From the NCBI RefSeq assembly GCF_017349295.1, contig NZ_JAFMPK010000009.1, positions 62,001 to 126,000 of the forward strand: DNA of 64,000 nucleotides, in the 5' to 3' direction. Shown piece after piece: positions 1-9,673 of the stretch. The notes below the pieces were generated by a model, which saw nothing but the letters and a program-made list of their open reading frames with translations, was not told the DNA's origin and ran no database searches. Origin of the DNA: Myceligenerans salitolerans (GTDB taxonomy: Bacteria > Actinomycetota > Actinomycetes > Actinomycetales > Cellulomonadaceae). The position numbers were made by a program, and so were the translations under genes. Every line of letters starts with the position of its first letter. Within the stretch, counting starts at the first letter, position 1.

Positions 1-489
1 CATGAGGGTGCGGTACAGGGCGTCCGAGCTGGGAATGTAGTCCTCCGTGCTCAGCGCCTGGTCCTGGCCCGCGGACTCGAAGTGGAACGTGCCGTAGCCG
101 AGGAGCTGACCCATGAAGTCCTGCTTGTAGCCCAGGTCCGTCACCTTGTCGCGCGGCATCGTCGCCACCGACTGCACCACGAGACCCTGCACCGTCATGA
201 GCCGCAGGTTCGTCATCAGCAGCCATTCATGCCGCCACTCCAGGTACCTCCACCCCAGGCGCGCCACCACCAGCGCCCACGCCCAGAACAGCCAGACCAG
301 GATCTCGCGCATCTCGTTGCTCGCGGCCAGGAACACCAGCACGAGCACCACGAACGAGCCCACGCTCGTGAGTACCGGCTCCCACAGGCGGACCCAGTGC
401 CGATGTGTGGCGAAGACGATCTCCTCACCGCCCAGGATGTACTTGCGCAGCCTCCTGTGGCGGCGGAGGAAGTCGTCGGTCTCGGTCAC
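1..489 (-). CDS. PH-domain (bPH_2/YdbS-like) membrane protein, 3' end cut off by the window edge
   Basis: The reading frame starts with GTG at 489 and runs open to base 1, so 163 residues are seen and the C-terminus is missing. The N-terminal part is charged. It is followed by two adjacent hydrophobic helices (around residues 36-75, ending near WRYLEW) and then the pattern WLLMTNLRLM...VVQSVATMPRDKVTDLGYKQD. That pattern is typical of bacterial PH-domain proteins of the DUF304/bPH_2 group, which sit in the cytoplasmic membrane and have no well-defined biochemical role. It is followed 8 bp downstream in sequence order by a small membrane protein gene on the same strand. Family assignment is from motif memory; function unknown. 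Confidence 0.8.
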   Translation of the reverse strand, partial: MTETDDFLRRHRRLRKYILGGEEIVFATHRHWVRLWEPVLTSVGSFVVLVLVFLAASNEMREILVWLFWAWALVVARLGWRYLEWRHEWLLMTNLRLMTVQGLVVQSVATMPRDKVTDLGYKQDFMGQLLGYGTFHFESAGQDQALSTEDYIPSSDALYRTLM

Positions 490-496
490 TCAGGGG

Positions 497-679
497 TCAC
501 CCGGCCAGGATCCCGGTGAACAGTTCCTGGAAGAACGTGGCGATCGCCAGGACGGCGCTCCAGATCATGTCCCAGATCGAGAGCACGAAATCCGCCGACC
601 CGTTGGGGTCGCTGATGATCATCGACACGATGGCGATCACCGCCAGCCAGATGAGGACGAGCCTGAGTTTGGGCGACAT
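497..679 (-). CDS. small membrane protein, 60 aa
   Basis: This 60-residue protein has two hydrophobic stretches: LVLIWLAVIAIVSMII near the N-terminus and MIWSAVLAIATFFQELF near the C-terminus, separated by a short polar loop (SDPNGSADF). It is therefore probably a two-pass membrane protein. It lies just upstream of the PH-domain gene on the same strand, 7 bp away, so the two are probably co-transcribed. Similar short membrane proteins are common next to bPH_2 genes in actinobacteria, but no function is recognised. The stop, length and hydrophobic pattern are seen directly; the link to its neighbour is inference. Confidence 0.7.
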   Translation of the reverse strand: MSPKLRLVLIWLAVIAIVSMIISDPNGSADFVLSIWDMIWSAVLAIATFFQELFTGILAG

Positions 680-824
680 CTGTGTTCCTCACGACGACGA
701 CGCGCGTGCGGCCTGGTAGCACACGTCGAGTCAAAGCGTACTTTCCGGGTCCAGCCTGCAGGGTCACCGACCTCGGCGTGGCGCGAAGGTTTGGTAAAGA
801 CTTCGCCGGAGCGACGCCCCGCGG

Positions 825-1544
825 TCACTCGCCCGAACGGTGCAGCACCTCCGTGAGCTTGTTCGCCGCCGCGACGACGGCGGCCGAGTGCAGCCGGCCC
901 GGCTGCCGCGACAGCCGCTCCACCGGACCGGAGACGCTCACCGCCGCCACCACGCGACCCGACGGACCACGCACGGGGGCGGAGACGGACGCCACGCCCA
1001 GCTCCCGTTCCGAGACGGACTGCGCCCAGCCGCGCCGTCGGACACCCGAGAGGATGGTCGCCGTGAAGACCGCCTCCCGCAGGCCGCGGTGCAGGCGGTC
1101 CGGCTCCTCCCAGGCGAGCAGGATCTGCGCCGCCGAGCCGGCGTGCATCGTGAGCGTGGCCCCGACCGGGATCGAGTCGCGCAGCCCCACCGGGCGCTCG
1201 GCCGCCGCGACGCACACCCTCTGGTCCGCCTGCCGGCGGTAGAGCTGGGCGCTCTCGCCGGTGTGGTCGCGCAGGGCGATGAGCACCGGGTTCGCGGCCG
1301 CGAGCAGCCGGTCCTCGCCGGCGGCCGTGGCCAGTTCGTTCAGGCGCGGACCGAGCACGAAGCGGCCCTGCATGTCGCGTGCGACCATGCGGTGGTGCTC
1401 GAGCGCGACCGCCAGGCGGTGCGCGGTCGGACGGGCCAGACCCGTCGAGTTCACGAGCTGTGCCAGAGTGGCCGGACCGGCCTCGAGAGCCCCGAGGACG
1501 GACGCGGCCTTGTCCAGTACGCCGACTCCGCTAGTATCGTCCAT
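825..1544 (-). CDS. ndgR: IclR-family transcriptional regulator, NdgR/LtbR type
   Basis: The 239-residue protein has an N-terminal winged helix-turn-helix (ATLAQLVNSTGLARPTAHRL, residues ~26-44) followed by an IclR effector domain (SIPVGATLTMHAGSAAQILLA, GVASVSAPVR). It is divergent from leuC with a 100-bp gap. In Streptomyces (NdgR) and Corynebacterium (LtbR), an IclR regulator in this exact position controls leuCD and other amino acid genes, so this is very probably that orthologue. The ATG at 1544 is chosen because the HTH begins at the expected distance from it. A near-perfect inverted repeat just upstream (1554-1580) is a likely operator for both directions. Confidence 0.9.
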   Translation of the reverse strand: MDDTSGVGVLDKAASVLGALEAGPATLAQLVNSTGLARPTAHRLAVALEHHRMVARDMQGRFVLGPRLNELATAAGEDRLLAAANPVLIALRDHTGESAQLYRRQADQRVCVAAAERPVGLRDSIPVGATLTMHAGSAAQILLAWEEPDRLHRGLREAVFTATILSGVRRRGWAQSVSERELGVASVSAPVRGPSGRVVAAVSVSGPVERLSRQPGRLHSAAVVAAANKLTEVLHRSGE

Positions 1545-1553
1545 ACCTCGATA

Positions 1554-1580
1554 TTGCCGTCTCAGGGCGTGAGATGGCAA
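1554..1580. promoter_or_regulatory. inverted repeat between ndgR and leuC, likely IclR operator
   Basis: Two 11-base arms, TTGCCgTCTCA and TGAGAtGGCAA, are complementary at 10 of 11 positions and separated by GGGCG. The repeat starts 10 bp upstream of the ndgR ATG and 65 bp before leuC. Position and symmetry fit a binding site for the divergent IclR regulator, controlling itself and leuCD. The symmetry is seen; binding is inferred. Confidence 0.6.
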
Positions 1581-1644
1581 GTCGGCGACGTAGATCGAGC
1601 ACTGACGCAGGGCGAAACTGGAAGCGACGAGGAGGCGACCCGCA

Positions 1645-3165
1645 ATGGCCGGCACGCTGGCGGAGAAGGTCTGGGAGGCGCACCTGGTGCGACGTGGCAC
1701 CGGGGGCGAACCCGACCTGCTGTACATCGATCTGCACCTCGTCCACGAGGTGACGAGTCCGCAGGCGTTCGAGGGGCTCCGGCTCGCCGGGCGACCGGTC
1801 CGCCGTCCGGACCTCACCATCGCGACCGAGGACCACAACACCCCGACGCTGGACATCGACCGGCCGATCGCCGACGAGACCAGCCGCACCCAGATCGACA
1901 CGCTGCGCGCCAACGCGCGGGAGTTCGGCGTCCGGCTGCACAGCCTCGGCGACGCGGACCAGGGCATCGTCCACCAGGTGGGACCGCAGCTCGGGCTCAC
2001 CATGCCGGGGCTGACGGTCGTCTGCGGCGACTCGCACACCTCGACGCACGGCGCGTTCGGTGGCCTCGCGTTCGGCATCGGCACGTCCGAGGTGGAGCAC
2101 GTGCTCGCCACGCAGACGCTGCCCCTGCAGCCGTTCAAGACGATGGCGATCACGGTCAACGGCGCCCTGCCGCCCGGCACCACCAGCAAGGACATCATCC
2201 TCGCGGTGATCGCCAAGATCGGCACCGGCGGCGGCCAGGGCTACGTCCTGGAGTACCGCGGCGAGGCGATCCGCAAGCTGTCGATGGAAGCGCGGATGAC
2301 CATCTGCAACATGTCGATCGAGGCCGGCGCGCGCGCCGGCATGATCGCGCCGGACGAGACCACCTTCGAGTACCTCAAGGGCCGCCCGCACGCGCCCGAG
2401 GGCGCCGACTGGGACGCCGCCGTCGAGTACTGGAAGACGCTGAGGTCCGACGACGACGCCGAGTTCGACGCCGAGGTGGTCCTGGAGGCCGCCGACCTCG
2501 AACCCTTCGTCACGTGGGGCACCAACCCCGGCCAGGGCCTGCCGATCTCGGCGTCCGTGCCGGTCCCGGCCGACATCGCCGACGAGTCCGAGCGGGTCGC
2601 CGCCGAGCGGTCGCTCGAGTACATGGGCCTGGAGCCGGGCACGCCGCTGCGGGACGTCAAGGTCGACACGGTGTTCATCGGTTCGTGCACCAACGGGCGC
2701 ATCGAGGACCTGCGGTCCGTCGCCAAGGTGGTCAAGGGCCGCAGGAAGGCCGACGACGTGCGGGTGCTCGTCGTCCCCGCGTCCGCCCGCGTCCGGCTGC
2801 AGGCCGAGGCCGAGGGCCTGGACGTGATCTTCAAGGACTTCGGCGCGGAATGGCGCAACGCCGGATGTTCGATGTGCCTGGGCATGAACCCGGACCAGCT
2901 CGCGCCGGGGGAGCGGTCGGCGTCGACGTCGAACCGCAACTTCGAGGGCCGGCAGGGCAAGGGCGGGCGCACGCACCTGGTCTCGCCGCTCGTCGCGGCA
3001 GCCACCGCGATCCGCGGCACACTGTCGTCGGTCGCGGACCTGGGCCTGGCCGACGAGGTCGACCTGACCACGTTCGACGGCTCGCCGCTGGACGGTGTGG
3101 GCGCCCCGCCGATCACCGAGACCGTCGTCGACCTGCCCATGCCCGTGCCGGCCGGCGCGCGCTGA
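1645..3165 (+). CDS. leuC: 3-isopropylmalate dehydratase large subunit
   Basis: LeuC, with LeuD, isomerises 2-isopropylmalate to 3-isopropylmalate in leucine synthesis. The 506-residue protein starts [15 protein letters not shown] and has the aconitase-fold hallmarks: [12 protein letters not shown], the cluster cysteine in FIGSCTNGR, and the paired cysteines in [13 protein letters not shown] that complete the [4Fe-4S] ligand set. Length is slightly above the usual ~470 residues, as is common in actinobacteria. A strong ribosome site (GAGGAGG) precedes the ATG. leuD follows after 31 bp on the same strand, so the two form an operon, probably under the divergent IclR regulator. Confidence 0.97.
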   Translation: MAGTLAEKVWEAHLVRRGTGGEPDLLYIDLHLVHEVTSPQAFEGLRLAGRPVRRPDLTIATEDHNTPTLDIDRPIADETSRTQIDTLRANAREFGVRLHSLGDADQGIVHQVGPQLGLTMPGLTVVCGDSHTSTHGAFGGLAFGIGTSEVEHVLATQTLPLQPFKTMAITVNGALPPGTTSKDIILAVIAKIGTGGGQGYVLEYRGEAIRKLSMEARMTICNMSIEAGARAGMIAPDETTFEYLKGRPHAPEGADWDAAVEYWKTLRSDDDAEFDAEVVLEAADLEPFVTWGTNPGQGLPISASVPVPADIADESERVAAERSLEYMGLEPGTPLRDVKVDTVFIGSCTNGRIEDLRSVAKVVKGRRKADDVRVLVVPASARVRLQAEAEGLDVIFKDFGAEWRNAGCSMCLGMNPDQLAPGERSASTSNRNFEGRQGKGGRTHLVSPLVAAATAIRGTLSSVADLGLADEVDLTTFDGSPLDGVGAPPITETVVDLPMPVPAGAR

Positions 3166-3196
3166 CGCGCCGAACCGAGAATTCCTGGAGACCGCC

Positions 3197-3832
3197 ATGG
3201 AGAAGTTCACCACCCACACGGGCGTCGGCGTGCCGCTGCGCCGCAGCAACGTCGACACCGACCAGATCATCCCCGCCGTGTACCTCAAGCGGGTCACCCG
3301 CACCGGGTTCGAGGACGCGCTGTTCGCCGCCTGGCGCGGTGACCCGTCGTTCGTGCTCAACCAGGAGGCCTACTCCGCGGGCTCGGTGCTCGTGGCCGGG
3401 CCCGACTTCGGCACCGGCTCCTCACGTGAGCACGCCGTCTGGGCACTGAAGGACTACGGCTTCCGCGTGGTGCTGTCCTCGCGTTTCGCGGACATCTTCC
3501 GGGGGAACTCCGGCAAGCAGGGTCTGCTGGCGGGCGTCGTCGCGCAGGAGGACATCGAGATCCTCTGGAAGGTGCTGGAGACCCGGCCGGGCACCGAGGT
3601 GACCGTGGACCTGGAGGCGCGCACCGCCACGGCCGACGACGTCACCGTGCCCTTCCAGATCGACGACTACACGCGCTGGCGCCTGATGGAGGGCCTGGAC
3701 GACATCGGCCTCACCCTCAAGCACGCCGACGACATCGCCGCGTTCGAGGAGGCCCGCGCGAGCTGGCGCCCCAAGACGCTCCCCGCGAAGCACTGGCCGA
3801 CGGAGACGGTGGAGCCGGCGCGGGCCGTGTAG
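3197..3832 (+). CDS. leuD: 3-isopropylmalate dehydratase small subunit
   Basis: The 211-residue protein is the swivel subunit of isopropylmalate isomerase. It begins [20 protein letters not shown] and has the family motifs [26 protein letters not shown] and [11 protein letters not shown]. The ATG at 3197 has a GGAG ribosome site 9 bp upstream, which is preferred over in-frame starts inside leuC. It follows leuC directly and is followed by the convergent rnhA gene, with a GC-rich hairpin between them. Confidence 0.97.
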   Translation: MEKFTTHTGVGVPLRRSNVDTDQIIPAVYLKRVTRTGFEDALFAAWRGDPSFVLNQEAYSAGSVLVAGPDFGTGSSREHAVWALKDYGFRVVLSSRFADIFRGNSGKQGLLAGVVAQEDIEILWKVLETRPGTEVTVDLEARTATADDVTVPFQIDDYTRWRLMEGLDDIGLTLKHADDIAAFEEARASWRPKTLPAKHWPTETVEPARAV

Positions 3833-3838
3833 TCCGGA

Positions 3839-3871
3839 GCCGCCGGGCGCCGTCGCTACGCTTCCGGCGGC
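3839..3871. terminator. possible bidirectional terminator between leuD and rnhA
   Basis: The arms GCCGCCGG (3839-3846) and CCGGCGGC (3864-3871) form a perfect 8-bp stem with a 17-base loop in the 62-bp gap between the convergent genes leuD and rnhA. There is no T-run. Its placement, rather than its strength, supports the call. Confidence 0.4.
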
Positions 3872-3894
3872 CCGGGACCGGCTGAGCCGGCGAT

Positions 3895-4362
3895 CTATCT
3901 GACCGCGTCGACGCCCTTGTTCGCGAGGGCGTCGGCGCGTTCGTTGCCCGGGTCGCCGGCGTGGCCCTTGACCCACACCCAGCGCACCTCGTGCCGGGCG
4001 ACCTCGGCGTCGAGCGCCTGCCACAGGTCGACGTTCTTCACCGGCTGCTTGGACGCGGTCCGCCAGCCGTTGCGCTTCCAGCCGGCCACCCAGGACTTCA
4101 TCCCGTTCATCACGTAGGACGAGTCGACGTGGATCGTGACGTCGCTCGGGCCCTTGAGCGCGCGCAGCGCCTCGACGACGGCGGTCAGCTCCATGCGGTT
4201 GTTCGTCGTGGCAGGGTCGCCGCCGAAGATCTCCTTCTCGTGCGTGCCCGAGCGCAGCAGCGCGCCCCAGCCGCCTATGCCGGGGTTTCCCTTGCAGGCG
4301 CCGTCGGTCCACATCTCCACGACGGGCCGGGCACTGCGGGTGGTGTCTTCGGGGCTGGTCAC
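3895..4362 (-). CDS. rnhA: ribonuclease HI
   Basis: RNase HI cuts the RNA strand of RNA-DNA hybrids in the cytoplasm. The 155-residue protein, the same length as the E. coli enzyme, starts with GTG at 4362. It contains the acidic catalytic set in the expected order: [12 protein letters not shown] (Asp20), [13 protein letters not shown] (Glu58), [10 protein letters not shown] (Asp80) and [10 protein letters not shown] (Asp144), plus the substrate-binding [11 protein letters not shown]. In-frame starts further upstream would add a 53-residue low-complexity extension and are rejected. It is convergent with leuD. Confidence 0.95.
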   Translation of the reverse strand: MTSPEDTTRSARPVVEMWTDGACKGNPGIGGWGALLRSGTHEKEIFGGDPATTNNRMELTAVVEALRALKGPSDVTIHVDSSYVMNGMKSWVAGWKRNGWRTASKQPVKNVDLWQALDAEVARHEVRWVWVKGHAGDPGNERADALANKGVDAVR

Positions 4363-4535
4363 GGGGTCCAAGCCTAGCCGTGCCGGTGCCCGTCGCCGTA
4401 TCCGCGGGTGCTGCGTCCACGGCGCGCCACGTTCCTCGGTCCGCGTCTGCCGCCGCACCCTCGCGTCGATGTCGGTGTCCCGGCGTAGCGTGGCGCACGA
4501 GACCAGCCAGGCTCGGATCACTCGGAGGTTGCGGC

Positions 4536-5390
4536 ATGAAGTTCGGTTTCATCGGAAGCTTCGGCACACCGGAGCAGCACCTCGCACTCGCGCGCGAGTG
4601 CGAGGAGCACGGCTGGGACGGCTTCTTCACGTGGGACGCGGTCAGCATGGGAGCCTTCGGGCCCACGTGGGATCCGTTCTCCCTGCTGTCGGCGGTGGCG
4701 GCCGTCACCGAGCGGATCACGCTCGGGGCCATGGTCTTCGCCCTGCCGCGGCACCGGCCGTGGGAACTCGCGCAGCGGGCCCTCACCGTCGACCACCTGT
4801 CCGGCGGACGGCTCGTCCTGCCCGTGGGCGTCGGCGTCCTGGACGACGGCGGCTTTGCGTCCGTCCCCGGCCAGGCGACCGGCCTCAAGGAACGGGCGGA
4901 ACTGCTCGACGACGTCCTGGTCTACCTCCAGGAGTCATGGAAGGGCGAGCCCTTCGAGTTCTCCGGCAGCCGCACCCAGGTGGGCGAGATGGTCTTCCCG
5001 CAGCCGCCCGTGAACGGCCGGATCCCCGTGTGGCCCGTCGGGGTCTGGGACCCCGCACGGCCGCCGGTCAAGAACCTCGCCCGCACCCTGCGCTGGGACG
5101 GGGTCGTCACCCAGAACCGTGGCACCGCGGAAGAACCGGGGCCCGACTCCGTCGCGGCGCTCACGCGGTGGCTGCGCGCTCAGCCCGCCTGGGCCGAGCG
5201 GCAGCCGCAGCGGCCGTTCGACGTCGTCGCGCAGGGCAAGCTCGCCGAGGACCCGGGGCAGGCGGCGGAGCAGGCGCGCGCCATGCAGGAGGCGGGCGCC
5301 ACCTGGTGGGTCGAGTCGTGGTGGGACCCGCAGACCGTCACGCCGGAGTTCCTGCTGGAGAAGGTTCGCCAGGGGCCGCCGTCCATCTGA
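4536..5390 (+). CDS. LLM-class flavin-dependent oxidoreductase
   Basis: This 284-residue protein belongs to the luciferase-like monooxygenase / F420- or FMN-dependent oxidoreductase superfamily (TIM barrel). It shows [19 protein letters not shown], an early acidic/aromatic region [30 protein letters not shown] and [17 protein letters not shown], all typical of the family. The ATG at 4536 follows a GGAGG site by 8 bp. It precedes an AEC-type transporter by 57 bp on the same strand, so they may be co-transcribed. The substrate and whether the cofactor is FMN or F420 cannot be told from sequence. Confidence 0.85.
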   Translation: MKFGFIGSFGTPEQHLALARECEEHGWDGFFTWDAVSMGAFGPTWDPFSLLSAVAAVTERITLGAMVFALPRHRPWELAQRALTVDHLSGGRLVLPVGVGVLDDGGFASVPGQATGLKERAELLDDVLVYLQESWKGEPFEFSGSRTQVGEMVFPQPPVNGRIPVWPVGVWDPARPPVKNLARTLRWDGVVTQNRGTAEEPGPDSVAALTRWLRAQPAWAERQPQRPFDVVAQGKLAEDPGQAAEQARAMQEAGATWWVESWWDPQTVTPEFLLEKVRQGPPSI

Positions 5391-5447
5391 CTCGCCTCTC
5401 CTGAGACGGCTCGGCGGTTGCGCCGGGCGACGGAATACGCTTGCCAG

Positions 5448-6380
5448 GTGCACGACGTCCTCCTGGGCTTCACCACCATCGCCGCCGTCATCGCGGTCGG
5501 CTACGGCATCGCCGCGGTCAGGCTGCTGGACGAGCACGCCCAGACGGTCCTGACCCGGTTGTCGTTCTTCGTGGCGAGCCCCTGTCTGCTGTTCGTCGTG
5601 ATGTCCGAGACCGACGTCGCCGGGTTCCTGTCCCGGAACCTCGTCGCGACGGCCGCCGGGGTCGCGGTCGCCGCGATCCCGTACGTCCTCGTCGCCACGC
5701 TGGTGCAGCGCCGCCGGGCCGACGAGACGGCGATCGGGGCCATGTGCTCCGCCTACTGCAACGCGGGCAACCTCGGCCTGCCGGTCGCCGCCTACGTGCT
5801 CGGCGACGCCGCCCTCATCGCGCCGATGCTGCTGCTGCAGCTCGGCGTGCTGCAACCGATCGCGCTCATGGTGCTCGACGCCGGGCGGGAGGGCACGCGC
5901 CGCACCCGCTCGGAGGCGTTCTGGCGCGCGGCACGGCTGCCGTTCACCAACCCGCTCACCGTCGCGACGCTGCTCGGGCTGGCGACCTCGCTGACCGGCC
6001 TGCGCCTGCCCGACTTCGTCATGGAGCCCGTGGGGCTCATCGGCGGACTCGCGGTACCGGGCGTGCTCATCGCGTACGGCATCTCGCTGCGGCTCGGCCC
6101 GCTGCCCGGCCGCGGGGTTCCGGCCGTCGAGCTCGGGTTCGTCACGTTCCTCAAGCTCGTCGTGCAGCCGCTCGGTGCGTACGTCGCGGGTCGGCTGCTC
6201 GGGGTGGACGACGTCGCCCTGCTGGCCCTCACCGTCACGGCGGCGCTGCCGAGCGCGCAGAACATCTTCGTGCACGCGACCCGGTTCGGAAGGGCCGAAC
6301 TGCTCGCGCGGGACGCGATCTTCGTGACGACGATCGGCTCGGTACCGGCGATCACGGTGATCACGCTGCTCGTGGCGTGA
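5448..6380 (+). CDS. AEC (auxin efflux carrier) family transporter
   Basis: The 310-residue protein is almost wholly made of hydrophobic helices (about ten), starting VHDVLLGFTTIAAVIAVGYG and ending VTTIGSVPAITVITLLVA. The internal pattern YCNAGNLGLPVAAYVLGDAA is the conserved Asn-Gly/Pro helix break of AEC/PIN-type carriers, and a second similar break occurs at TAALPSAQNIFVHATRFG. Bacterial members export or exchange small organic acids, and the substrate is unknown here. GTG at 5448 is preferred to an in-frame TTG at 5418 because the usual N-terminus begins there, but neither has a clear ribosome site. Confidence 0.85.
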   Translation: MHDVLLGFTTIAAVIAVGYGIAAVRLLDEHAQTVLTRLSFFVASPCLLFVVMSETDVAGFLSRNLVATAAGVAVAAIPYVLVATLVQRRRADETAIGAMCSAYCNAGNLGLPVAAYVLGDAALIAPMLLLQLGVLQPIALMVLDAGREGTRRTRSEAFWRAARLPFTNPLTVATLLGLATSLTGLRLPDFVMEPVGLIGGLAVPGVLIAYGISLRLGPLPGRGVPAVELGFVTFLKLVVQPLGAYVAGRLLGVDDVALLALTVTAALPSAQNIFVHATRFGRAELLARDAIFVTTIGSVPAITVITLLVA

Positions 6381-6613
6381 CGGAGCCGGACGTGGCGAGC
6401 GCCGCTCCCGGCCCGGCAGGCTGGCGGTCTTGCCATCCGCCCGTCCTGCGGTCGTGCTCGGGCCGGTCGAGGCAGGCTCGTCGCCCTCGGCGACCGCAGG
6501 GGCGGGGCGAATATCCTGACCAGGTCCGCCATGACCGCCGTCGTCGTCCATGATGGCGGTTCATGACGGACGTCACGCCACGGCATCGCCGCTCTGGCCA
6601 TAGGCTGGGGGCC

Positions 6614-8017
6614 ATGGCTTCCCACTACGACGTCGTTCTCCTCGGAGCTGGCCCTGGCGGCTACGTCGCCGCGATCCGTGCGGCGCAGCTCGGCAAGTCC
6701 GTTGCGATCATCGAGGAGAAGTACTGGGGTGGTGTCTGCCTCAACGTGGGCTGCATCCCCTCCAAGGCCCTCCTGCGGAACGCGGAGCTGGCCCACATCT
6801 TCACGCACGACAAGGACCTGTTCGGGATGTCGGGCGACGTGTCGTTCGACTTCGGCAAGGCCTGGGACCGCTCGCGCACGGTCGCGGACGGCCGCGTCAA
6901 GGGCGTCCACTTCCTCATGAAGAAGAACAAGATCACCGAGTACGACGGCCGGGGCTCGTTCGTGGACGCGAACACCATCGACGTCACGCTCAACAAGGGC
7001 GGCACCGAGCGCGTCACGTTCGACAACGTCATCATCGCGACCGGCTCGAAGGTCCGCCTGCTGCCCGGGGTCGAGCTCAGCGACAACGTCGTGACCTACG
7101 AGAAGCAGATCATGACCCGGGAACTGCCGAAGTCCATCGCCATCGTCGGCGCCGGCGCCATCGGCATGGAGTTCGGGTACGTCCTGAAGAACTACGGCGT
7201 GGACGTCACGATCATCGAGTACCTCGACCGGGCGCTGCCGAACGAGGACGCGGACGTCTCCAAGGAGATCGCCAAGCAGTACAAGAAGCTCGGCGTGAAG
7301 GTCCTCACCTCCACCGCCGTGCAGACCGTCAAGGACAACGGCTCCTCCGTCCAGGTCACCTACAAGGGCGTGAAGGACGACAAGCCCGGCGAGCTCACCG
7401 TCGACAAGGTGCTCATGGCCGTCGGCTTCGCGCCGAACGTCGAGGGCTTCGGCCTCGAGAACACCGGCGTCGCACTCACCGACCGCGGTGCCATCGACAT
7501 CGACGACCACATGCGCACCAACGTGCCGCACATCTACGCCATCGGTGACGTCACCGCGAAGCTCATGCTCGCGCACGTCGCCGAGGCGCAGGGCGTCGTC
7601 GCCTCCGAGACCATCGCCGGCGCCGAGACGCAGACGCTCGGCGACTACCGCATGATGCCGCGGGCCACGTTCTGCTCGCCGCAGGTCGCGTCGTTCGGGC
7701 TCACCGAGCAGCAGGCCAAGGACGAGGGCTACGACGTGAAGGTCGCCTCCTTCCCGACCATGGCCAACGGCAAGGCGCACGGCCTCGGCGACACCACCGG
7801 CTTCGTGAAGCTGGTGGCGGACGCCAAGTACAACGAACTGCTCGGCGGGCACCTCATCGGGCCGGACGTGTCCGAGCTGCTGCCCGAACTGACGCTCGCG
7901 CAGAAGTGGGACCTCACCGCGGACGAGGTGGCCCGGAACGTGCACACGCACCCGACGCTGTCGGAGTCGGTGCAGGAGTCCATCCATGGGCTGGCGGGGC
8001 ACATGATCAACTTCTGA
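6614..8017 (+). CDS. lpdA: dihydrolipoamide dehydrogenase (E3)
   Basis: E3 re-oxidises dihydrolipoyl groups of 2-oxoacid dehydrogenase complexes with FAD and NAD. The 467-residue protein starts [20 protein letters not shown] (FAD-binding GxGxxG). It has the redox pair in [12 protein letters not shown], a second dinucleotide fold [30 protein letters not shown], and the catalytic His-Glu motif [12 protein letters not shown] near the C-terminus. The final codons (HMINF and stop) lie inside an 18-bp sequence repeated at 38040-38057. The gene thus serves as the integration target of the island downstream, which leaves its coding sequence intact. Confidence 0.97.
   Translation: MASHYDVVLLGAGPGGYVAAIRAAQLGKSVAIIEEKYWGGVCLNVGCIPSKALLRNAELAHIFTHDKDLFGMSGDVSFDFGKAWDRSRTVADGRVKGVHFLMKKNKITEYDGRGSFVDANTIDVTLNKGGTERVTFDNVIIATGSKVRLLPGVELSDNVVTYEKQIMTRELPKSIAIVGAGAIGMEFGYVLKNYGVDVTIIEYLDRALPNEDADVSKEIAKQYKKLGVKVLTSTAVQTVKDNGSSVQVTYKGVKDDKPGELTVDKVLMAVGFAPNVEGFGLENTGVALTDRGAIDIDDHMRTNVPHIYAIGDVTAKLMLAHVAEAQGVVASETIAGAETQTLGDYRMMPRATFCSPQVASFGLTEQQAKDEGYDVKVASFPTMANGKAHGLGDTTGFVKLVADAKYNELLGGHLIGPDVSELLPELTLAQKWDLTADEVARNVHTHPTLSESVQESIHGLAGHMINF
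8000..8017. repeat. left attachment site (attL) core, 18 bp
   Basis: The sequence cacatgatcaacttctga forms the last codons of lpdA including its TGA stop, and is repeated exactly at 38040-38057. It lies 190 bp from the integrase start. Using the 3' end of a conserved gene lets the element insert without destroying it. Confidence 0.85.
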
Positions 8018-8053
8018 TCTCGTGTCTGCCGCCTCAGGGCGGCGAGCCTGGTG

Positions 8054-8093
8054 AGAGGCCCGGATCCGCGGAATTCCGCGGATCCGGGCCTCT
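8054..8093. terminator. 40-bp perfect palindrome, likely strong terminator after lpdA
   Basis: Bases 8054-8093 are a perfect palindrome centred on GGAATTCC with arms rich in G and C, immediately followed by TT and a T-poor tail. RNA from it would fold into a long uninterrupted stem. It lies between the attL core and the integrase, so it may end lpdA transcription and shield the integrase. Because it lies inside the left att core it was probably brought in by the island. Confidence 0.65.
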
Positions 8094-8206
8094 TTGCGCC
8101 TGGTGTCGTGTGGACACCTGAGGACGTGGAGGGTCCGAAATTGCCGCCCCTTATGGCACGGGGATGGCACGACGACGGACACGACGCGAACCAGGGAGAC
8201 ACGACG

Positions 8207-9499
8207 ATGAGCCAGGTGACGACGCCGAAGCGGCGGGGCCGCGAGGCATGGGGGAGTCTGCGCAAGCTGCCCTCGAAGCGGTGGCAGGCACGGTACCCGG
8301 GGCCCGACGGGGAGACATATCCGGCACGGACCGAGGACGACCGGCCGCTGACCTTCCTCACGAAGACCGACGCCCGGGCGTGGCTGAACCGGATGCACGA
8401 GACGATCGCCTCCGGGCGGTGGGAGCCTCCGGCCGAGGCCGTCCGACGGCGGCGTGCCGAGGCCGAAGCGGCGGCGCTCCGGGACGTCACGTTCCGCGAC
8501 TACGCCGAGCAGTGGCTCCAGCGGATCGCGCACGAGCCCGGCAAGGGAGGGCGACGTCGTCGGCCCGGAACGGTGACGTCTTACCGGGGGCGCATCAACA
8601 ACTACCTCCTCGAACCGCTGGGCGACGTCAAGGTCCGCGACATCGACACCGCGAGGGTGCGGGCGCTCGCGGCCGAGCTCACCGCACTGCCCTCGGTGTT
8701 GAAGCCGGGGGCGGGGCACAACGGGGTTGCCGGCGACGTCGTGGACGCGCTCAAGATGATCCTGCGGGCGGCGGTCAAGGACGGTCTGCTGGCGACGATG
8801 CCGGACGTGATGACGCCCGCCCGCAAGTCGGTGCGGCACGACGACGCGCACACTCCCGAGGACGACGTCGCGACACCCGCTCAGGTCGATGCGCTGTATC
8901 GGGCGGTGCCGCAGCCGTGGCGCATCGCGGTGCTGTTCGCGGCGTGGTGCCAGCTGCGGCGCGGGGAGGTGCTCGGGCTGCAGCGCAGGGACATCGTCTG
9001 GAACGGTGATCGGACGGCGGCGACGCTGTACGTGCGGCGGCAGAAGAACGGGACCACGGGGAAGCTGGCGGATCCGAAGTCGGACAACGCGGTGCGGTCC
9101 ATGTCGGTGCCGCCGCTGATGATCGAGCGGCTGCGGGAGCACCTGGACGAGCGGGTGGGGTCGGGGCGGATGGCGCCGGTGGTGCCGGTTCGGGAGCGGA
9201 GTGGGGAGCATCTGTCGGCGTCCCGGTGGAACGGGGTGTGGACGGTGGCCCGGGAGGAGGTGGCGGGTCTGCCGGACGGCTACCGGTTCCACGACCTGCG
9301 GCACACCGGGCTCACGCGGTTCGCGCAGGAGGGGGCCACGCTCGCAGAGCTGATGCGGCGAGGGGGACATGCCGACGTCGCGGTCGTGCTGCGGTATCAG
9401 AAGGCGACGATGGCGCGGGACATCGATCTGGCGGCGCGGATGAGTGCGACGGTGGGGGAGGAGATGCGGGTGGAGAGGGAGCGCCCCGTCACCAAATGA
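8207..9499 (+). CDS. tyrosine site-specific integrase
   Basis: The 430-residue protein is a phage/ICE-type tyrosine recombinase. It has an AP2-like arm-binding start (WGSLRKLPSKRWQARYPGPD), a SAM-like core-binding domain (FRDYAEQWLQR...NYLLEPLGDVKV) and a catalytic domain. The active-site set is visible: Arg in QLRRGEVLGL, Lys in VRRQKNGTTG, HDLRHTGLTR (His-x-x-Arg), GHADVAVVLRYQ with the nucleophile Tyr near the end. ATG at 8207 is chosen for the GGGAGA site 8 bp upstream. It sits next to the attL core at the end of lpdA and is expected to catalyse insertion of the island there. Confidence 0.95.
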   Translation: MSQVTTPKRRGREAWGSLRKLPSKRWQARYPGPDGETYPARTEDDRPLTFLTKTDARAWLNRMHETIASGRWEPPAEAVRRRRAEAEAAALRDVTFRDYAEQWLQRIAHEPGKGGRRRRPGTVTSYRGRINNYLLEPLGDVKVRDIDTARVRALAAELTALPSVLKPGAGHNGVAGDVVDALKMILRAAVKDGLLATMPDVMTPARKSVRHDDAHTPEDDVATPAQVDALYRAVPQPWRIAVLFAAWCQLRRGEVLGLQRRDIVWNGDRTAATLYVRRQKNGTTGKLADPKSDNAVRSMSVPPLMIERLREHLDERVGSGRMAPVVPVRERSGEHLSASRWNGVWTVAREEVAGLPDGYRFHDLRHTGLTRFAQEGATLAELMRRGGHADVAVVLRYQKATMARDIDLAARMSATVGEEMRVERERPVTK

Positions 9500-9514
9500 G
9501 GCGAGAAAACCTCA
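9498..9514. repeat. 17-bp direct repeat, copy 1
   Basis: The sequence gaggcgagaaaacctca overlaps the integrase stop codon and recurs exactly at 10251-10267 in the same orientation. The two copies bracket the small HEAT-like gene 9674-10096. The unit itself has GAGG/CCTC ends. Confidence 0.7.
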
Positions 9515-9673
9515 CGGGATAGACCCGTCGGGCATCTTGTCGACGTCCGGAATCGTCCCACCCGCTCGGGTGTGAGCCGTTCTCCACCGACCACCCATGC
9601 ACCGAACAACCCACGCATCCCGGAGGTTCAAAAATCAGCTTTGCAACGCCCTTGGCTGAATAGGTTCCACAGA

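Noticed and set aside
840-3449. Very long plus-strand frame over the IclR and leuC genes
   Set aside because: It is an alternative frame of leuC and of the antisense IclR gene; composition is Arg/Pro/Ala-rich and no domain is visible.
5792-9370. 1,192-residue minus-strand frame across lpdA and the integrase
   Set aside because: It is antisense to well-supported genes and has the low-complexity His/Arg/Pro look of a GC-rich shadow.
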